A stretch of DNA of 35,255 bases from Actinomycetes bacterium (GCA_021809105.1 JAKBAM010000030.1:1-35255); one strand, 5' to 3'. Numbered from the stretch's first letter, positions 15,246 through 26,358 are shown. The notes: generated from the sequence alone by a model not told the origin. A program made the numbers and translations.

Positions 15246-16067
15246 CTATCGGCCGACGGCGACATGGCCGTCGAGGTGGATCGGGCCGTCGCGGTCGCGC
15301 AGCGAGGGGGCGGCGCGACCGCTGCGCAGGGCGATGATCTCCCCGCAGATGGCAACTGCGGTCTCCTCGGGGGTGCGAGCACCGAGATCGAGGCCTATTG
15401 GAGCCATCAGGCGGGACAGGCCGGCGTCGTCCACGCCGGCCTCGCGTAGACGTGCCACCCGCTCTGCGTGGGTCCGGCGCGAGCCCATCGCACCCAGGTA
15501 CCCGACCCGGGTCCCCAGCGCCCCGACGACTGCCGGCACGTCGAACTTGGGGTCGTGGGTCAAGACGCACACCGCGTCGCGAGGACCGAGCGACGGGCCG
15601 ACCATTGCGAGGTGCTTGTCTGGCCATGACACCACCACGTCGTCGGCCATCGGAAAGCGTGCTCGCGTGGCGAACACAGGCCGGGCGTCGCAGACAGTGA
15701 CCCGATATCCGAGGACCTTGGCCACTTTGGCCAGCGCGGCGGTGAAGTCGACGGCGCCGAAGATGATCATCGCTGGTGGTGGGGCGAAGGACTCGATGAA
15801 GACGCCCACCTCCCGGGCCCGGGCCTCGCCGTGCAAACCGTAGTGGCGGGTGACGCTCAGCCCCACGGCCAGCTCCCCGGCAGTATCCCTGGAGACCACC
15901 CGGTCCAGCCCGGGATCGCCGAGCGAACCCATCACCTCGGGGTGCGCGTCGGGGCGGACGAGCAACTTGGCGCCGAGCAAGTGCTCGGGTCCTTCGACCA
16001 CCTCGGCGAGAGCCACCGGCTCCTCGGCCCGGATGGCCGCAGAAAGGGCGTCGTAGAGGATCGTCAT
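15246..16067 (-). CDS. XdhC-family Mo-hydroxylase maturation factor
   Basis: A 273-residue protein with a CoxI-like N-terminal region (MTILYDALSAAIRAEEPVAL, DTAGELAVGLSVTRHYG) and the XdhC C-terminal Rossmann domain (MIIFGAVDFTAALAKVAKVL, VTVCDARPVFATRARFP, VCVLTHDPKFD, GYLGAMGSRRTH, GLDLGARTPEETAVAI). XdhC proteins bind the molybdenum cofactor, support its sulfuration and insert it into the large subunit. The Gly-rich loop is the GAVDF variant common in actinobacterial homologues instead of GAGHV. The ATG at 16067 shares one base with the stop of the preceding gene (TGATG). Confidence 0.88.
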   Translation of the reverse strand: MTILYDALSAAIRAEEPVALAEVVEGPEHLLGAKLLVRPDAHPEVMGSLGDPGLDRVVSRDTAGELAVGLSVTRHYGLHGEARAREVGVFIESFAPPPAMIIFGAVDFTAALAKVAKVLGYRVTVCDARPVFATRARFPMADDVVVSWPDKHLAMVGPSLGPRDAVCVLTHDPKFDVPAVVGALGTRVGYLGAMGSRRTHAERVARLREAGVDDAGLSRLMAPIGLDLGARTPEETAVAICGEIIALRSGRAAPSLRDRDGPIHLDGHVAVGR

Positions 16068-16381
16068 CACCAGTCGAGGGGCTCGATGAACACGTGGACG
16101 GTGCCCCCGCAAGTCAGCCCGACGGAGAACGCCTCGTCGTCGGAGAAACCGAAAGTAGCCATCCGCGGCCGACGTCCGGCGATGACGTCGAGCGCCTCGG
16201 TTACCACCGCCCCTTCGACGCAGCCCCCGGACACCGAGCCGGCGACCTCGCCGGCATCGCTGACCGCCATCGCCGCACCCGGGAGGCGGGGGCCCGACCC
16301 CTCGACGCCGACGACGCGCGCTACCGCCACCTGCTTGCCCTGGCCTCGCCAGCGGTCGATGTCGTCAAGGATCTCTTTCAC
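16067..16381 (-). CDS. CoxI/XdhC N-terminal-domain protein (stand-alone)
   Basis: A 104-residue protein equal to the N-terminal domain of XdhC/CoxI: QVAVARVVGVEGSGPRLPGA, GSVSGGCVEGAVVTEA with the conserved Cys, and GLTCGGTVHVFIEPL at the C-terminus. The conserved Cys residues and Gly-rich turns are thought to handle the Mo cofactor. It ends where the larger XdhC gene begins, so the two probably work as a pair. GTG start overlaps the CoxE stop by 4 bases (GTGA). Confidence 0.87.
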   Translation of the reverse strand: MKEILDDIDRWRGQGKQVAVARVVGVEGSGPRLPGAAMAVSDAGEVAGSVSGGCVEGAVVTEALDVIAGRRPRMATFGFSDDEAFSVGLTCGGTVHVFIEPLDW

Positions 16382-17556
16382 AGTGCCTCCGTTCTCCGGC
16401 CCGCAGGCCGTGGTCCCGCAACGAGCGAGGGTCCTCCGGCGACGATGCGGGCCAGATGCTCCAGCGACGCCAGCGAATGGCCTTCCACGAACTGGTCAAC
16501 ATACGGGAGGGCCGCAGCCATACCACGGGCGAGGGGGGCGTATCCGGGGGTGGCTTTGAGAGGGTTGACCCAGATCACCCGGTGCGCCACCCGAGCCAAG
16601 CGCGCCATCTCGCTGCCCAGCTGCTCGGGGTCGCCCCGGTCCCAGCCGTCGGAAAGGATGACCACGACCGCCCCCCGGGCCATCCCCCTGATCCCCCAGC
16701 GGTCGTTGAACGTGGTCAGACCCTCGCCCAGCCTGGTGCCCCCGGACCAGTCGGCTACCTCGCCGGCCGCCCGTCGCAAGGCGATCTCCGGGTCGCGCCC
16801 GGCCAGTTGCCTTGTCAGGCGGGTGAGCCGGGTGCCGAGGGCGAAGACCTCCACCGCATCGACGCCACGGGCGGCCACCGCGGCCTGAGCGAAGCGCAAC
16901 GCGGCCCGCGCGTAGGGTTCCATCGAACCCGACACGTCGGCCAACACGACCATCCGGCGGCCTCGCACGCCCGGGAGCCTCCACGCCCGCTCGATCGGCT
17001 CGCCCCCGGTCCGCAGTGAGCGACGGACGGTACCCCCCATATCCGGCCGCCCCCGGCTGTGACGGGTGCGACGCAGCCGGCGGGTCCGGCGCAGGTCGGG
17101 ATTGATGCGGAGCACGGCGAGCAGCCGTTGAGCCTGCCGCCACTCGTCGGCATCGAGGTCAGAGAAATCCTTGTGGCGCAGGACCTCGACGGCGCTGAAG
17201 CGCACCGCCAGCGTCTCCTCCGGCGCCGTGGCCCCAGCGCCAGTTTCGGGCGGCGAGGAGTCGCCGTCCTCGTCGATCGCAAGGGTCACCGGCGCGGCCA
17301 CCACGGGGGGCGCCGGCTGTGTGAGCCGCTGCTCCCAATAGGAAGCGAACACCCGCTCGTAGGCCGCGAGGTCCTCGGCCCGGCGTACGAGGGTCGCTCT
17401 CCCCGCGAAGTACACGCCTTCGCGCCGGAGCAGGCCAACCAGAGCGAGTGCCGCCACGAAGTCGACGACCGCCCCGGTCGGGACGTCGATGCCCGCCCCG
17501 CGGAGCACCCGCGCGAACCCCACCGCCATCCGCTCCGGGGCGCCGGTCTCAGGCAC
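16378..17556 (-). CDS. VWA-domain protein, CoxE family
   Basis: A 392-residue protein. An N-terminal helical domain (FARVLRGAGIDVPTGAVVDF, GVYFAGRATLVRRAEDL) and an acidic/Pro linker (80-115) precede an Arg-rich stretch (LRRTRRLRRTRHSRGRPD). The C-terminal von Willebrand factor A domain has an intact MIDAS motif, LADVSGSM (Asp207, Ser209, Ser211), and VVILSDGWDRGDPEQL. In CO dehydrogenase operons CoxE works with the AAA+ ATPase CoxD to sulfurate and complete the Mo-Cu or Mo site. GTG start; overlaps the MoxR gene by 8 bases and the CoxI gene by 4. Confidence 0.88.
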   Translation of the reverse strand: MPETGAPERMAVGFARVLRGAGIDVPTGAVVDFVAALALVGLLRREGVYFAGRATLVRRAEDLAAYERVFASYWEQRLTQPAPPVVAAPVTLAIDEDGDSSPPETGAGATAPEETLAVRFSAVEVLRHKDFSDLDADEWRQAQRLLAVLRINPDLRRTRRLRRTRHSRGRPDMGGTVRRSLRTGGEPIERAWRLPGVRGRRMVVLADVSGSMEPYARAALRFAQAAVAARGVDAVEVFALGTRLTRLTRQLAGRDPEIALRRAAGEVADWSGGTRLGEGLTTFNDRWGIRGMARGAVVVILSDGWDRGDPEQLGSEMARLARVAHRVIWVNPLKATPGYAPLARGMAAALPYVDQFVEGHSLASLEHLARIVAGGPSLVAGPRPAGRRTEAL

Positions 17557-18439
17557 CGCGCCGGAGGGCCGCTCGCACCAGCTCTGCCACGCCGCTGTCG
17601 CGCACCCTGGATTGGTCTTCCTGGTACTTGAGCACGGTGCCCAGGGTCAGGTCGAGGCTTCGCTCGTCGATCTCTGCCCGCCCGAGGGCGGCCAGAGCCG
17701 CCGTCCAGTCGATGGTCTCGGCCACCCCGGGCGGCTTGTAGAGGTGCATGGTCCGCAGTGATTCGACGGCTGCAGCGACCTGGCGAGCCAGGACCGGCCC
17801 GGCCTGGGGGGCCCGGAGGGCCACGATGGCCACCTCCCGCTCGAAGTCGGGGTGGGCTACCCAGTGGTAGAGGCAGCGACGCTTGAGTGCGTCGTGCACA
17901 TCGCGCGTCCGGTTGGAGGTGATGATCACTACCGGTGGGATCGTGGCGCGCAGCGTGCCGAGCTCGGGGACGGTGACGGCGTAGTCCGAGAGCACCTCCA
18001 GCAGGAAGGCCTCGAACTCGTCATCGGCGCGATCCACCTCGTCGATGAGCAGGACCGGCGGTGGACCCGAGCCATGGTCAATGGCCGCCAGCAGGGCACG
18101 GCGGATGAGGAACCGCTGGTCGTACAGCTCGTCCTCCGACACCATTCCACCCCGGGTCTCGGCGGCTCGGAGGTGCAAGAGCTGGCGGGCGTAATCCCAC
18201 TCGTAAACGGCTTGGGAGATGTCGATGCCCTCGTAGCACTGCAGCCGCAGGAGCCGGCCGCCGGTCCAAGCCGCCAGCACCTTGGCCACCTCGGTCTTGC
18301 CGACGCCGGCCTCGCCTTCCAGCAGCAGCGGTCGGTGGAGGGCGAGACCCAGGAACACCGAGGTGGCCAGGGCCTCGTCAGCCAGGTAGCCGTGGGCCGC
18401 CAGCGCCGCCGCCACTTCCTCGACCGAGGCCGGCGGCAT
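17549..18439 (-). CDS. MoxR-type AAA+ ATPase (CoxD-like)
   Basis: A 296-residue AAA+ ATPase. Walker A is GEAGVGKT (42-49), Walker B LLIDEVDRAD, sensor 1 ITSNRTRDVHDALKRRC. The N-terminal helix SVEEVAAALAAHGYLADE is typical of MoxR/CoxD proteins. In molybdenum hydroxylase operons such ATPases unfold or open the apo-enzyme for cofactor sulfuration, with CoxE. I chose ATG 18439 because homologues begin a few residues before this helix; GTG 18472 is an alternative. The stop overlaps coxE by 8 bases. Confidence 0.88.
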   Translation of the reverse strand: MPPASVEEVAAALAAHGYLADEALATSVFLGLALHRPLLLEGEAGVGKTEVAKVLAAWTGGRLLRLQCYEGIDISQAVYEWDYARQLLHLRAAETRGGMVSEDELYDQRFLIRRALLAAIDHGSGPPPVLLIDEVDRADDEFEAFLLEVLSDYAVTVPELGTLRATIPPVVIITSNRTRDVHDALKRRCLYHWVAHPDFEREVAIVALRAPQAGPVLARQVAAAVESLRTMHLYKPPGVAETIDWTAALAALGRAEIDERSLDLTLGTVLKYQEDQSRVRDSGVAELVRAALRRGA

Positions 18440-18521
18440 CGAGGCGGCGGGGAGGACCGGCGGGGAGCTCACCCGGACCAGGGTACGGGTCGGGGACCCG
18501 AGACCGCTGGGTTTGGGCGGC

Positions 18522-19346
18522 CTACGCCACCCCCGCTTCCTGTAGCGCGCGGCGCACCAGCACCTCGGCGAGGTGCCGGCGGTACTCGGTGCTGGCGTTG
18601 AGATCGGCAGGCGGATCGAGCCCGTCGGAAGCATGGGCGGCGGCCTCCCCGGCGCTGGCGCCGCCGGCGATCGCCGACTCGACGGACGAGGCCCGCACCG
18701 GCGTGGATGCCATGTTGACCAGCGCCACGCCCGTCGACCCGTTGTGCACGGCGGCAACCCCGACTATGGCCCAATCCTGAGCACGCCGGTTGAACTTCTG
18801 GAACGACCAGCCGGCGTCGGGGACCTTCGGCACCGAGATCTCGACCAGGACCTCGTTGGGCTCCAGCGCCGTCTCCAGGAATCCCTGGAAGAAATCGTCG
18901 GCCGGGATCTGGCGAGAACCGCCAGGGCCGGCGGCAGTGAAAGTCGCCCCGAGGGCGAGGCAGACCGCCGGGAGGTCCGAAGCCGGGTCTCCGTGGGCAA
19001 GCGAGCCGCCGATAGTGCCCCGGTGGCGGACTTGGGGGTCGCCGACTTGCGAGGTGGCATGAGCGAGCAGCGGTACCTGGGCCCGCAATACCGACGAGGT
19101 CTCCACCTCGTGGTGACGGGTCAGCGCGCCGATGGCGATGTGATCGCCGGCATCGGTGATGTAGGACAGGTCGCGGAGGCGACCGATGTCGATCAGCAGC
19201 GACGGCGCCGCCAGCCTCAGCTTCATTAGCGGCAGCAGCGAGTGGCCGCCGGCGAGGATCTTGGCCTCGTCGCCGCTGTCGGTGAGCAACCGGATGGCTT
19301 CGTCGACGCTGGCAGGGCGCTGGTAGTCGAAGGCGGCGGGGATCAC
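18522..19346 (-). CDS. Mo-hydroxylase medium (FAD-binding) subunit
   Basis: A 274-residue FAD-binding subunit of the CO/xanthine dehydrogenase family. The two FAD loops are present: [17 protein letters not shown] near residue 30 and [16 protein letters not shown] near 110. The C-terminus has the CO dehydrogenase flavoprotein domain ([32 protein letters not shown]). It passes electrons from the iron-sulfur subunit to quinone, oxygen or another acceptor. Start GTG 19346 overlaps the small-subunit stop as GTGA. Residue count fits the family (about 270-300). Confidence 0.92.
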   Translation of the reverse strand: MIPAAFDYQRPASVDEAIRLLTDSGDEAKILAGGHSLLPLMKLRLAAPSLLIDIGRLRDLSYITDAGDHIAIGALTRHHEVETSSVLRAQVPLLAHATSQVGDPQVRHRGTIGGSLAHGDPASDLPAVCLALGATFTAAGPGGSRQIPADDFFQGFLETALEPNEVLVEISVPKVPDAGWSFQKFNRRAQDWAIVGVAAVHNGSTGVALVNMASTPVRASSVESAIAGGASAGEAAAHASDGLDPPADLNASTEYRRHLAEVLVRRALQEAGVA

Positions 19347-19816
19347 GACGCGCTCCGCGCTGGCGTCTTGGCTGCGGCCAGGACCGCTTTGACGATGTTG
19401 TGGTAGCCCGTGCACCGGCACAGGTTCCCTTCGAGGCCCTCGCGCACCTTGGCCTCGTCGAGGTCGGGTACCTCCTCGATGAGCGACACCGCCGCCATGA
19501 CCATGCCGGGCGTGCAGTAGCCGCATTGGAGGCCATGGTGCTCGCGGAACGCCTCTTGGACCGGGTGCATGCGGTCGGGCCCGGCCAGTCCCTCGATGGT
19601 CGTGATCGTGGCACCATCGGCTTGAGCCGCCAGAACCGTGCAGGACTTGACCGACTGGCCCTCTAGGAGGATGGTGCAGGCGCCGCACGACGAGGTGTCG
19701 CACCCGACGTTGGTACCGGTCAGGGCGAGGACATCGCGTAGGTAGTGGACGAGGAGGAGGCGGGGCTCGACCTCGTTGTCGCGCTTCTCACCATTGACGG
19801 TGACGGAGATCTTCAA
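19343..19816 (-). CDS. Mo-hydroxylase small subunit with two [2Fe-2S] clusters
   Basis: A 157-residue ferredoxin-like subunit. The plant-type cluster uses Cys39, Cys44, Cys47 and Cys59 ([13 protein letters not shown]); the second cluster uses Cys98, Cys101, Cys133 and Cys135 (CGYCTPGM and NLCRCTGY). It relays electrons from the molybdenum site to FAD. Start is TTG 19816, overlapping the large-subunit stop as TTGA, and its stop overlaps the medium-subunit start, so the three are translationally coupled. Confidence 0.95.
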   Translation of the reverse strand: MKISVTVNGEKRDNEVEPRLLLVHYLRDVLALTGTNVGCDTSSCGACTILLEGQSVKSCTVLAAQADGATITTIEGLAGPDRMHPVQEAFREHHGLQCGYCTPGMVMAAVSLIEEVPDLDEAKVREGLEGNLCRCTGYHNIVKAVLAAAKTPARSAS

Positions 19817-22083
19817 CTGTGCTCCTTCTTGGAATCACTTGCGGTGGCGATGGCCCGCCACACGCGCTCGGGAGTGGCCGGCATGTCGATGTGGCGGATG
19901 CCGAGGTGGGCGACGGCGTCGACGACGGCGCTTTGCACCGCCGGTGTCGAGCCGATGGTGCCGGACTCACCGATCCCTTTGGCGCCGAGGACGTTCACCG
20001 GGGTCGGGGTGGCCATCGACACCAGCTCGAAGCTGGGAAGCTCGGTGGCGGAGATCATGGCGTAGTCGGCCAGGTTGGAGGTGACAGGGTTGCCGTCCGT
20101 GTCGTAGCGGACCTCCTCCATGAGGGCCTGGGCGACACCCTGGGCCAGCCCGCCGTGGCGCTGGCCCTCCGCCAGGAGGGGGTTGACGATCGTGCCGGCG
20201 TCGTCCACGGCGACCAGGCGCACCAGGATGACCTGACCGGTCTCGGTGTCGACCTCGACGACGGCGACGTGAGCTCCGAAGGGAAAGGTCGGCCCGGGCG
20301 GCGACGAGCTGTGCGACACCACCAGCTCCTGGTCCTTGCCAGCCGCGGCCTCCGCCAGCTCGGACCAGGAGCGCCCCGCGGACGGGGTGCCCGCCACATG
20401 GAACCGCCCGCCGACCTTGTCGAGCACGACGTCGTCGGGATTGGCCTCGAGCAACTCGGCCGCCAGCTGGGTGGCCTTGCCGACCAGGGTGATGGACGCT
20501 TCGTGGACCGCCAAGCCGCCCGACTGCAACGATCGAGAGCCCATCGTGCCGCCGCCCTCAGCGACTAGGTCGGTGTCGTTGGCGACGAACTCGATCTCCT
20601 CCATCGGGATCCCGAGCTGCTCGGAGGCCAGCATCGTCCAGGCCGTCTCGTGGCCCTGCCCGTGGGGGGAGGTGCCGGTGTAGACCCGTGCCTTGCCGCC
20701 GGCGAGGATCTCCACTTTGGCGAACTCCCCGGGCGGCCCGGCACCATTGGTGATCTCGACGTAGCTCGACACGCCGATGCCGATCTGGCGGGTGTCACCC
20801 GCCTCCCGGCGCTTCGCCTGCTCGGCGCGGAGACCGTCGTAGCCGGAGGCCTCGAGGACGAGGTCGATGGCCCCTCCGTAGTCCCCGATGTCGTAGACGG
20901 TGCCGGTCGGGGTGGTGAAAGGGAACTTGTCGTTGGCGACCACGTTGAGCTTGCGTACCGCCGCCGGATCCATGCCGAGCTCGGCGGCGAAGAGGTCCAT
21001 CGCCCGTTCCACCGCAGCCGTCGCTTCCGGACGACCGGCCCCTCGATAGGCGACGACGGGGGTGGTGTTGGTCACCACCGAGGCCGCGGAGAACTCGACC
21101 TTGGGTATGTCGTAGGTGCCCGAGGTCATCATGCGGGTCAGGGCGGGCAGGAAGGCGCCGAGCGACGGGTAGGCGCCGGCGTCCTGGACGACCTCCAGCC
21201 GGTAGGCGAGCACCTTGCCGTCGCGGCTGCCCCCGATCGCCACGTCCTGCACCTGGGCGCGGCCGTGCCCGAGACCCAGCATGCTCTCGGATCGGCTCTC
21301 CGTCCAACGCACGGGCCGCTCGACCGCCTTGGCCAGCCACGGGAGCACCATGTCCTCGGCGTACAGGGCGATCTTGGCCCCGAAGCCACCGCCCACATCC
21401 GGGGCGATCACCCGGACGTCGGCGGCATCCAAGCCGTATAGTCCGGCGATCGCGGCCTTGGCCCCGTGGGGCGCCTGGTTGGAGGCATGCTGCACGATCC
21501 GCCCGCCCTCCCAGGCGGCCGCACCGCTGCGGACCTCGAGCGGGCAGGGAGCCACTCTCTGGTTGATCAAGCGTTGGCGTACGACCACCTCGCACCCGTC
21601 GAAGAAATCGTCCGCCTGCGGCTCGTTCATCGGGAGCGCAACGTTGGTCCCGAGCTCAGGAAAGAGGTACACGTCGCCGGTGAGGGCACTCACAGCGTCG
21701 ACCACGGTAGCGAGGGGTTCGTACTCGACGAACACCGACTCGGCCGCGTCCTCGCCCTGGTAGCGCTCCTCGGTCAGCACCACGGCGACCGCCTCGCCTA
21801 CGAAGCGTACGGTGCCCTTGGCCAGCACCGGGCGGCTCATGGCCTCGGCGACGGCGGGCATCGCGGGGAGATCGATGTCGGCGCCTGTGAACACCCCGAC
21901 GACGCCGGGACGCCGCCGCGCCTCGTCCACATCGATCTCGACGATACGGGCATGAGCCATCGTGGAGCGTACGAAGGTCACCCAAAGCGCCCCCTCGATC
22001 GACAGATCGTCCCCGTAGACCCCACCACTGGTGAGGAACCTGAGGTCCTCTCGCCGCTGAACTCGATTGCCGAGGATGCTCAC
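19813..22083 (-). CDS. Form II CO dehydrogenase-like molybdopterin subunit
   Basis: A 756-residue Mo-binding large subunit of the xanthine oxidase family. The active-site loop reads AYRGAGR (345-351), the form II signature, not the AYxCSFR of genuine (form I) CO dehydrogenase; the Cys that ligates copper in form I is absent. The catalytic Glu is present as GIGESG (Glu706), and PHGQGHET and [10 protein letters not shown] bind the cofactor. The physiological substrate is unknown; aldehydes, purines or other heterocycles are possible. GTG start with AAGG 9 bases upstream, 29 bases after the divIC stop and with no separate promoter seen. It is the first gene of the operon, an L-S-M order. Confidence 0.92.
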   Translation of the reverse strand: MSILGNRVQRREDLRFLTSGGVYGDDLSIEGALWVTFVRSTMAHARIVEIDVDEARRRPGVVGVFTGADIDLPAMPAVAEAMSRPVLAKGTVRFVGEAVAVVLTEERYQGEDAAESVFVEYEPLATVVDAVSALTGDVYLFPELGTNVALPMNEPQADDFFDGCEVVVRQRLINQRVAPCPLEVRSGAAAWEGGRIVQHASNQAPHGAKAAIAGLYGLDAADVRVIAPDVGGGFGAKIALYAEDMVLPWLAKAVERPVRWTESRSESMLGLGHGRAQVQDVAIGGSRDGKVLAYRLEVVQDAGAYPSLGAFLPALTRMMTSGTYDIPKVEFSAASVVTNTTPVVAYRGAGRPEATAAVERAMDLFAAELGMDPAAVRKLNVVANDKFPFTTPTGTVYDIGDYGGAIDLVLEASGYDGLRAEQAKRREAGDTRQIGIGVSSYVEITNGAGPPGEFAKVEILAGGKARVYTGTSPHGQGHETAWTMLASEQLGIPMEEIEFVANDTDLVAEGGGTMGSRSLQSGGLAVHEASITLVGKATQLAAELLEANPDDVVLDKVGGRFHVAGTPSAGRSWSELAEAAAGKDQELVVSHSSSPPGPTFPFGAHVAVVEVDTETGQVILVRLVAVDDAGTIVNPLLAEGQRHGGLAQGVAQALMEEVRYDTDGNPVTSNLADYAMISATELPSFELVSMATPTPVNVLGAKGIGESGTIGSTPAVQSAVVDAVAHLGIRHIDMPATPERVWRAIATASDSKKEHS

Positions 22084-22112
22084 GAGCTGTGACCTTAGGG
22101 CGTGCGGAAAAC

Positions 22113-22418
22113 CTATGGGGCGGTGCTGCGCGCACCCGGCGCCGTGGTGGTCGGTGACGGCAGCACGATCTCGGCCTTCTCCCCGGGCATCACCAAGCCG
22201 TACTTCTGGCGGGCCAACTGCTCGACCGTGGCGTTGGACTGCAATGACGCCGCCTGGCCGGCCAGCTTCGAGTCCTCCTGGTTCAGGATGTCGAGACGTT
22301 GCCGGGTAGTCGAGAGCTGGTGGGTCTGAGCGAGGAGCTGGCGCCCCGGCAAGACGAACAGCACGATCACCGCCAGGGCGGCGACCGACAATAGGAGCAG
22401 GCGGACCATCCGTCTCAC
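22113..22418 (-). CDS. divIC: DivIC/FtsB-like septum formation initiator
   Basis: A 101-residue bitopic membrane protein. A single hydrophobic segment (MVRLLLLSVAALAVIVLFVL) is followed by a coiled coil (LLAQTHQLSTTRQRLDILNQED to SLQSNATVEQLA) and the family signature QKYGLVMPGE. It belongs to the FtsB/DivIC group that joins the FtsQ-FtsL divisome complex. The start GTG 22418 has AAGGTGA 8 bases upstream and lies 13 bases after the eno stop; ATG 22409 is possible. The eno-divIC pairing is conserved in actinobacteria. The Thr/Pro-rich C-terminus is unremarkable. Confidence 0.9.
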   Translation of the reverse strand: MRRMVRLLLLSVAALAVIVLFVLPGRQLLAQTHQLSTTRQRLDILNQEDSKLAGQAASLQSNATVEQLARQKYGLVMPGEKAEIVLPSPTTTAPGARSTAP

Positions 22419-22431
22419 GAGCCGATCACCT

Positions 22432-23791
<1,360 letters not shown>

Positions 23792-23798
23792 GCATGGG

Positions 23799-25262
23799 TC
23801 AGCGCCCGCTATCGGTCTCGAGTTTCGCCCGATCCCAAAGCGCTCCCCATGCCTCGAGCGACAGGCGGCCGCCTCCCCCCGCAGCCTCGGCATGCGCGAA
23901 ACGCCGACGGAACTTGGTCGTGGCGTCACGCAGCGCCGTCTCGGGATCGACGTCGAGGTGGCGGGCCACGTTGACCACCGAGAAGAGCACGTCGCCCAGC
24001 TCGTCTCGCACCGCCGCCCCGCCCCGGGGGGATCCCACCGCAGCAGCGCGAAGCTCCCCGAGCTCCTCACCGATCTCGGGCCACGCGCCGGCGGCACTTT
24101 CCCAATCGAAACCCAACGACGCCGCTTTGCGTTGCACTTTGTGGGCGTAGAGCAGCGACGGCAGGTTTTCCGGCAGCTCGTCCATGACGCTGCTGCGGCC
24201 CTTCTCCGCCGCCTTCAGCTGTTCCCAGCTGCCCATCTCGGCGCCGGCGAACACGTGGGGGTGGCGGCGGACCAGCTTCTCGTGGATCCCCCGCGCCACG
24301 TCGGCCAGCGTGAAGGCACCCTCCTCAGCGGCCAGGGTCGCGTGGAACACGATCTGGAAGAGGAGGTCGCCCAGCTCCTCCTCCAGGTGGGCGCTGTCAC
24401 CGTCGCGCTCGAGCTCGTCGATGGCCTCCAGCACTTCGTAGGTCTCCTCGAGGAGGTGGCGGGTGAGGCTGCGGTGCGTCTGGGCGCGGTCCCACGGGCA
24501 CCGCTGGCGGAGCGTTCGCACCAGCTCCTCGAAGCGGGCGACCTCCCCGGCTACCGGCTCGGCGAGGGCCGGGATCCACACGCTGGTGAGGTGGTCAGGG
24601 ACGATTTCACGGTCCAAGTCGGGCCATGCCAACGTCGTCACCACCTCGTCGGGCAACCCGAGGCGCTGCAGCACCACCAGATCCGATTCCTGACCCGCTC
24701 CATCGATGTCGGACAGGGCCAGCTTGATGTCGGAGAGGACCAACGCCGTATCGCACTGCGCCACGAGGAGCGGCCCCCGCTCCCCGGCGGCCTCGGCGGC
24801 GAAGCGGTGGCCGTCGACGATACGGGCGCCGGCCTGCACCGGGTCGACCTCGAGACGGGCCCAGGCCAGGTCCAGGAACGACATGGCCGGCAGGACCTCC
24901 ACCTCGACGCGCCCATCGACGCGCAGCAGCTCCACCGCGCGCTCTGCCACCAGCGGCGAGCCCGGCACCGCGTACAGGACGTCACCGGCCCGTGCGGCTG
25001 TGATCAGCGCCTCGACCATCTCCCGGTAGACCCCTTCGAGGTCGGTGCCGTTCTGGTAGAGCTCGTCGAAGGAGATGGCCGGTGCCGCCAGGTGTGCCGA
25101 GGGATGCCTGGCAGTGCGCACGAAGCGAAGGGGTGCAGCGAAGATGGCGTGCTGCGCAGCAACGGTCAACAGCCCTGGGTCGCCCGGGCCCAGTCCTACG
25201 ACGGTCACCTTGCCGCCTCGCGCCTGCGATGCTCCTCGGCTGGCGCGCCGAGGAGGGCTCAC
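23799..25262 (-). CDS. mazG: MazG nucleotide pyrophosphohydrolase fused to a tetrapyrrole-methylase-like domain
   Basis: A 487-residue two-part protein. Residues 18-245 form a tetrapyrrole (corrin/porphyrin) methylase-like domain (VTVVGLGPGDPGLLTVAA, YAVPGSPLVAERAVELL). Residues 250-487 hold two MazG repeats: CPWDRAQTHRSLTRHLLEETYEV with EELGDLLFQIVFHA, then IGEELGEL with DELGDVLFSVVN, whose Glu/Asp residues bind magnesium. The arrangement is that of Bacillus YabN. MazG hydrolyses NTPs to NMPs and helps remove damaged or surplus nucleotides. The GTG start overlaps the SurA-like stop by 4 bases (GTGA). Confidence 0.92.
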   Translation of the reverse strand: MSPPRRASRGASQARGGKVTVVGLGPGDPGLLTVAAQHAIFAAPLRFVRTARHPSAHLAAPAISFDELYQNGTDLEGVYREMVEALITAARAGDVLYAVPGSPLVAERAVELLRVDGRVEVEVLPAMSFLDLAWARLEVDPVQAGARIVDGHRFAAEAAGERGPLLVAQCDTALVLSDIKLALSDIDGAGQESDLVVLQRLGLPDEVVTTLAWPDLDREIVPDHLTSVWIPALAEPVAGEVARFEELVRTLRQRCPWDRAQTHRSLTRHLLEETYEVLEAIDELERDGDSAHLEEELGDLLFQIVFHATLAAEEGAFTLADVARGIHEKLVRRHPHVFAGAEMGSWEQLKAAEKGRSSVMDELPENLPSLLYAHKVQRKAASLGFDWESAAGAWPEIGEELGELRAAAVGSPRGGAAVRDELGDVLFSVVNVARHLDVDPETALRDATTKFRRRFAHAEAAGGGGRLSLEAWGALWDRAKLETDSGR

Positions 25263-26260
25263 GGGTTGTTGCTCGAGTTGGCGCCGAGCGGGGACGGCGC
25301 ACTGATCGAGGCGGTGGAGGGGTCCCAGGTCCCGTACGCCGGGTCGACGGTGACGTGAGCCGGACCGACGACAGCGGCCAGGGCCGGATCAGCAGCGCCC
25401 TGCGCCTGCGCGATTCCGAGGGCCAACGCCTTTTGCACCACGGCGTCGAACGCCATCGGGCGGCGGCTGTCGACCGCGACCACCTGGTAACCGAACGACG
25501 TCGCTTGCGGGGCCGCCGCGGTCCCGGGTGCCAACGCCAGCACTTGATCGAAGAGGGACGCCCCTTGGAGCTCCAACCCTGCCCCGGTGTAGCAGGTCAC
25601 CGCTCCCCCGGAGCGCTGGCCGAGGTCGTACCGGCGGACTATGCGGTTAGCGGTCGTGAACGACGCGGCACGGTCCAGCGAGCCGCCGGAGCTGCGCACG
25701 GCGACGGAGATCGAGCGGACACACACTTGGGAGAAGAAGTACTTGGACACCGACTGATAGGCGTTGCGCAACATGGCGATGTTGGTCGGGGCCGGCTCGA
25801 TGACGGCGTGCTCGGCGTCCTGCGCCACTTGAGTATCACGAAACGCCTGGGGGAACGAGAGCCACAGCGACCCGAACAGGGCCTCGTCCACCGCCCGAGC
25901 TGCCGCCAGCTGCTCGGCTCCCGGCAGCCGGCCCGTCGCCGCCAGGCGCTGGTGCACGGCCAACGCCTGGATCATGGTCGAGAGGACCCCCGCCGCGAAC
26001 CGCGTCGAGTAGGTGCCGGGCGCATCGCCGACCACGCTGATGCTGTTGTTGGACGTTGCAGCCCGGTCGATGCTGGCCACGTAAGCCTTGTTGGAGGTCT
26101 GCAGCCGCAGCTCCAGGTTGAGGGCGGTCTCCTTGATCTGCGCCCCGTTGACACTCGCCGCCACGGGCGAGGTGTCACAGGCGCCGGCAACCAGGGTGAC
26201 GGCCAGGGCGCCCGCACCTCCCGCCAGCAATCGTCGCGCCGCCAGCCGCCGGCTGTGCAT
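25259..26260 (-). CDS. SurA N-terminal-like lipoprotein chaperone
   Basis: A 333-residue exported protein. RR-rich N-terminus, hydrophobic core and a lipobox-like VAGAC (Cys28) mark it as a likely lipoprotein. ASVNGAQIKETALNLELRLQ is the start of the SurA/trigger-factor-like chaperone domain, and the PPIase-like part (FSQVCVRSISVAVRS, ATSFGYQVVAVDSRRPMAFD) follows, without a clear complete PPIase motif. It probably assists folding of exported proteins. In other actinobacteria a SurA-like gene also lies between mfd and mazG. ATG 26260 is the first start after the mfd stop at 26359; the upstream frame is a shadow of mfd. Confidence 0.8.
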   Translation of the reverse strand: MHSRRLAARRLLAGGAGALAVTLVAGACDTSPVAASVNGAQIKETALNLELRLQTSNKAYVASIDRAATSNNSISVVGDAPGTYSTRFAAGVLSTMIQALAVHQRLAATGRLPGAEQLAAARAVDEALFGSLWLSFPQAFRDTQVAQDAEHAVIEPAPTNIAMLRNAYQSVSKYFFSQVCVRSISVAVRSSGGSLDRAASFTTANRIVRRYDLGQRSGGAVTCYTGAGLELQGASLFDQVLALAPGTAAAPQATSFGYQVVAVDSRRPMAFDAVVQKALALGIAQAQGAADPALAAVVGPAHVTVDPAYGTWDPSTASISAPSPLGANSSNNP

Positions 26261-26358
26261 GCGGCGGGTCCTCGGCTGGTCGGGCCCTCCCTGCGAGGCG
26301 TCAGGATGGCGGCTTCGGTGGGGGGCGAGCAGGCGTATCACGGCGGCGGCGATGCTAT

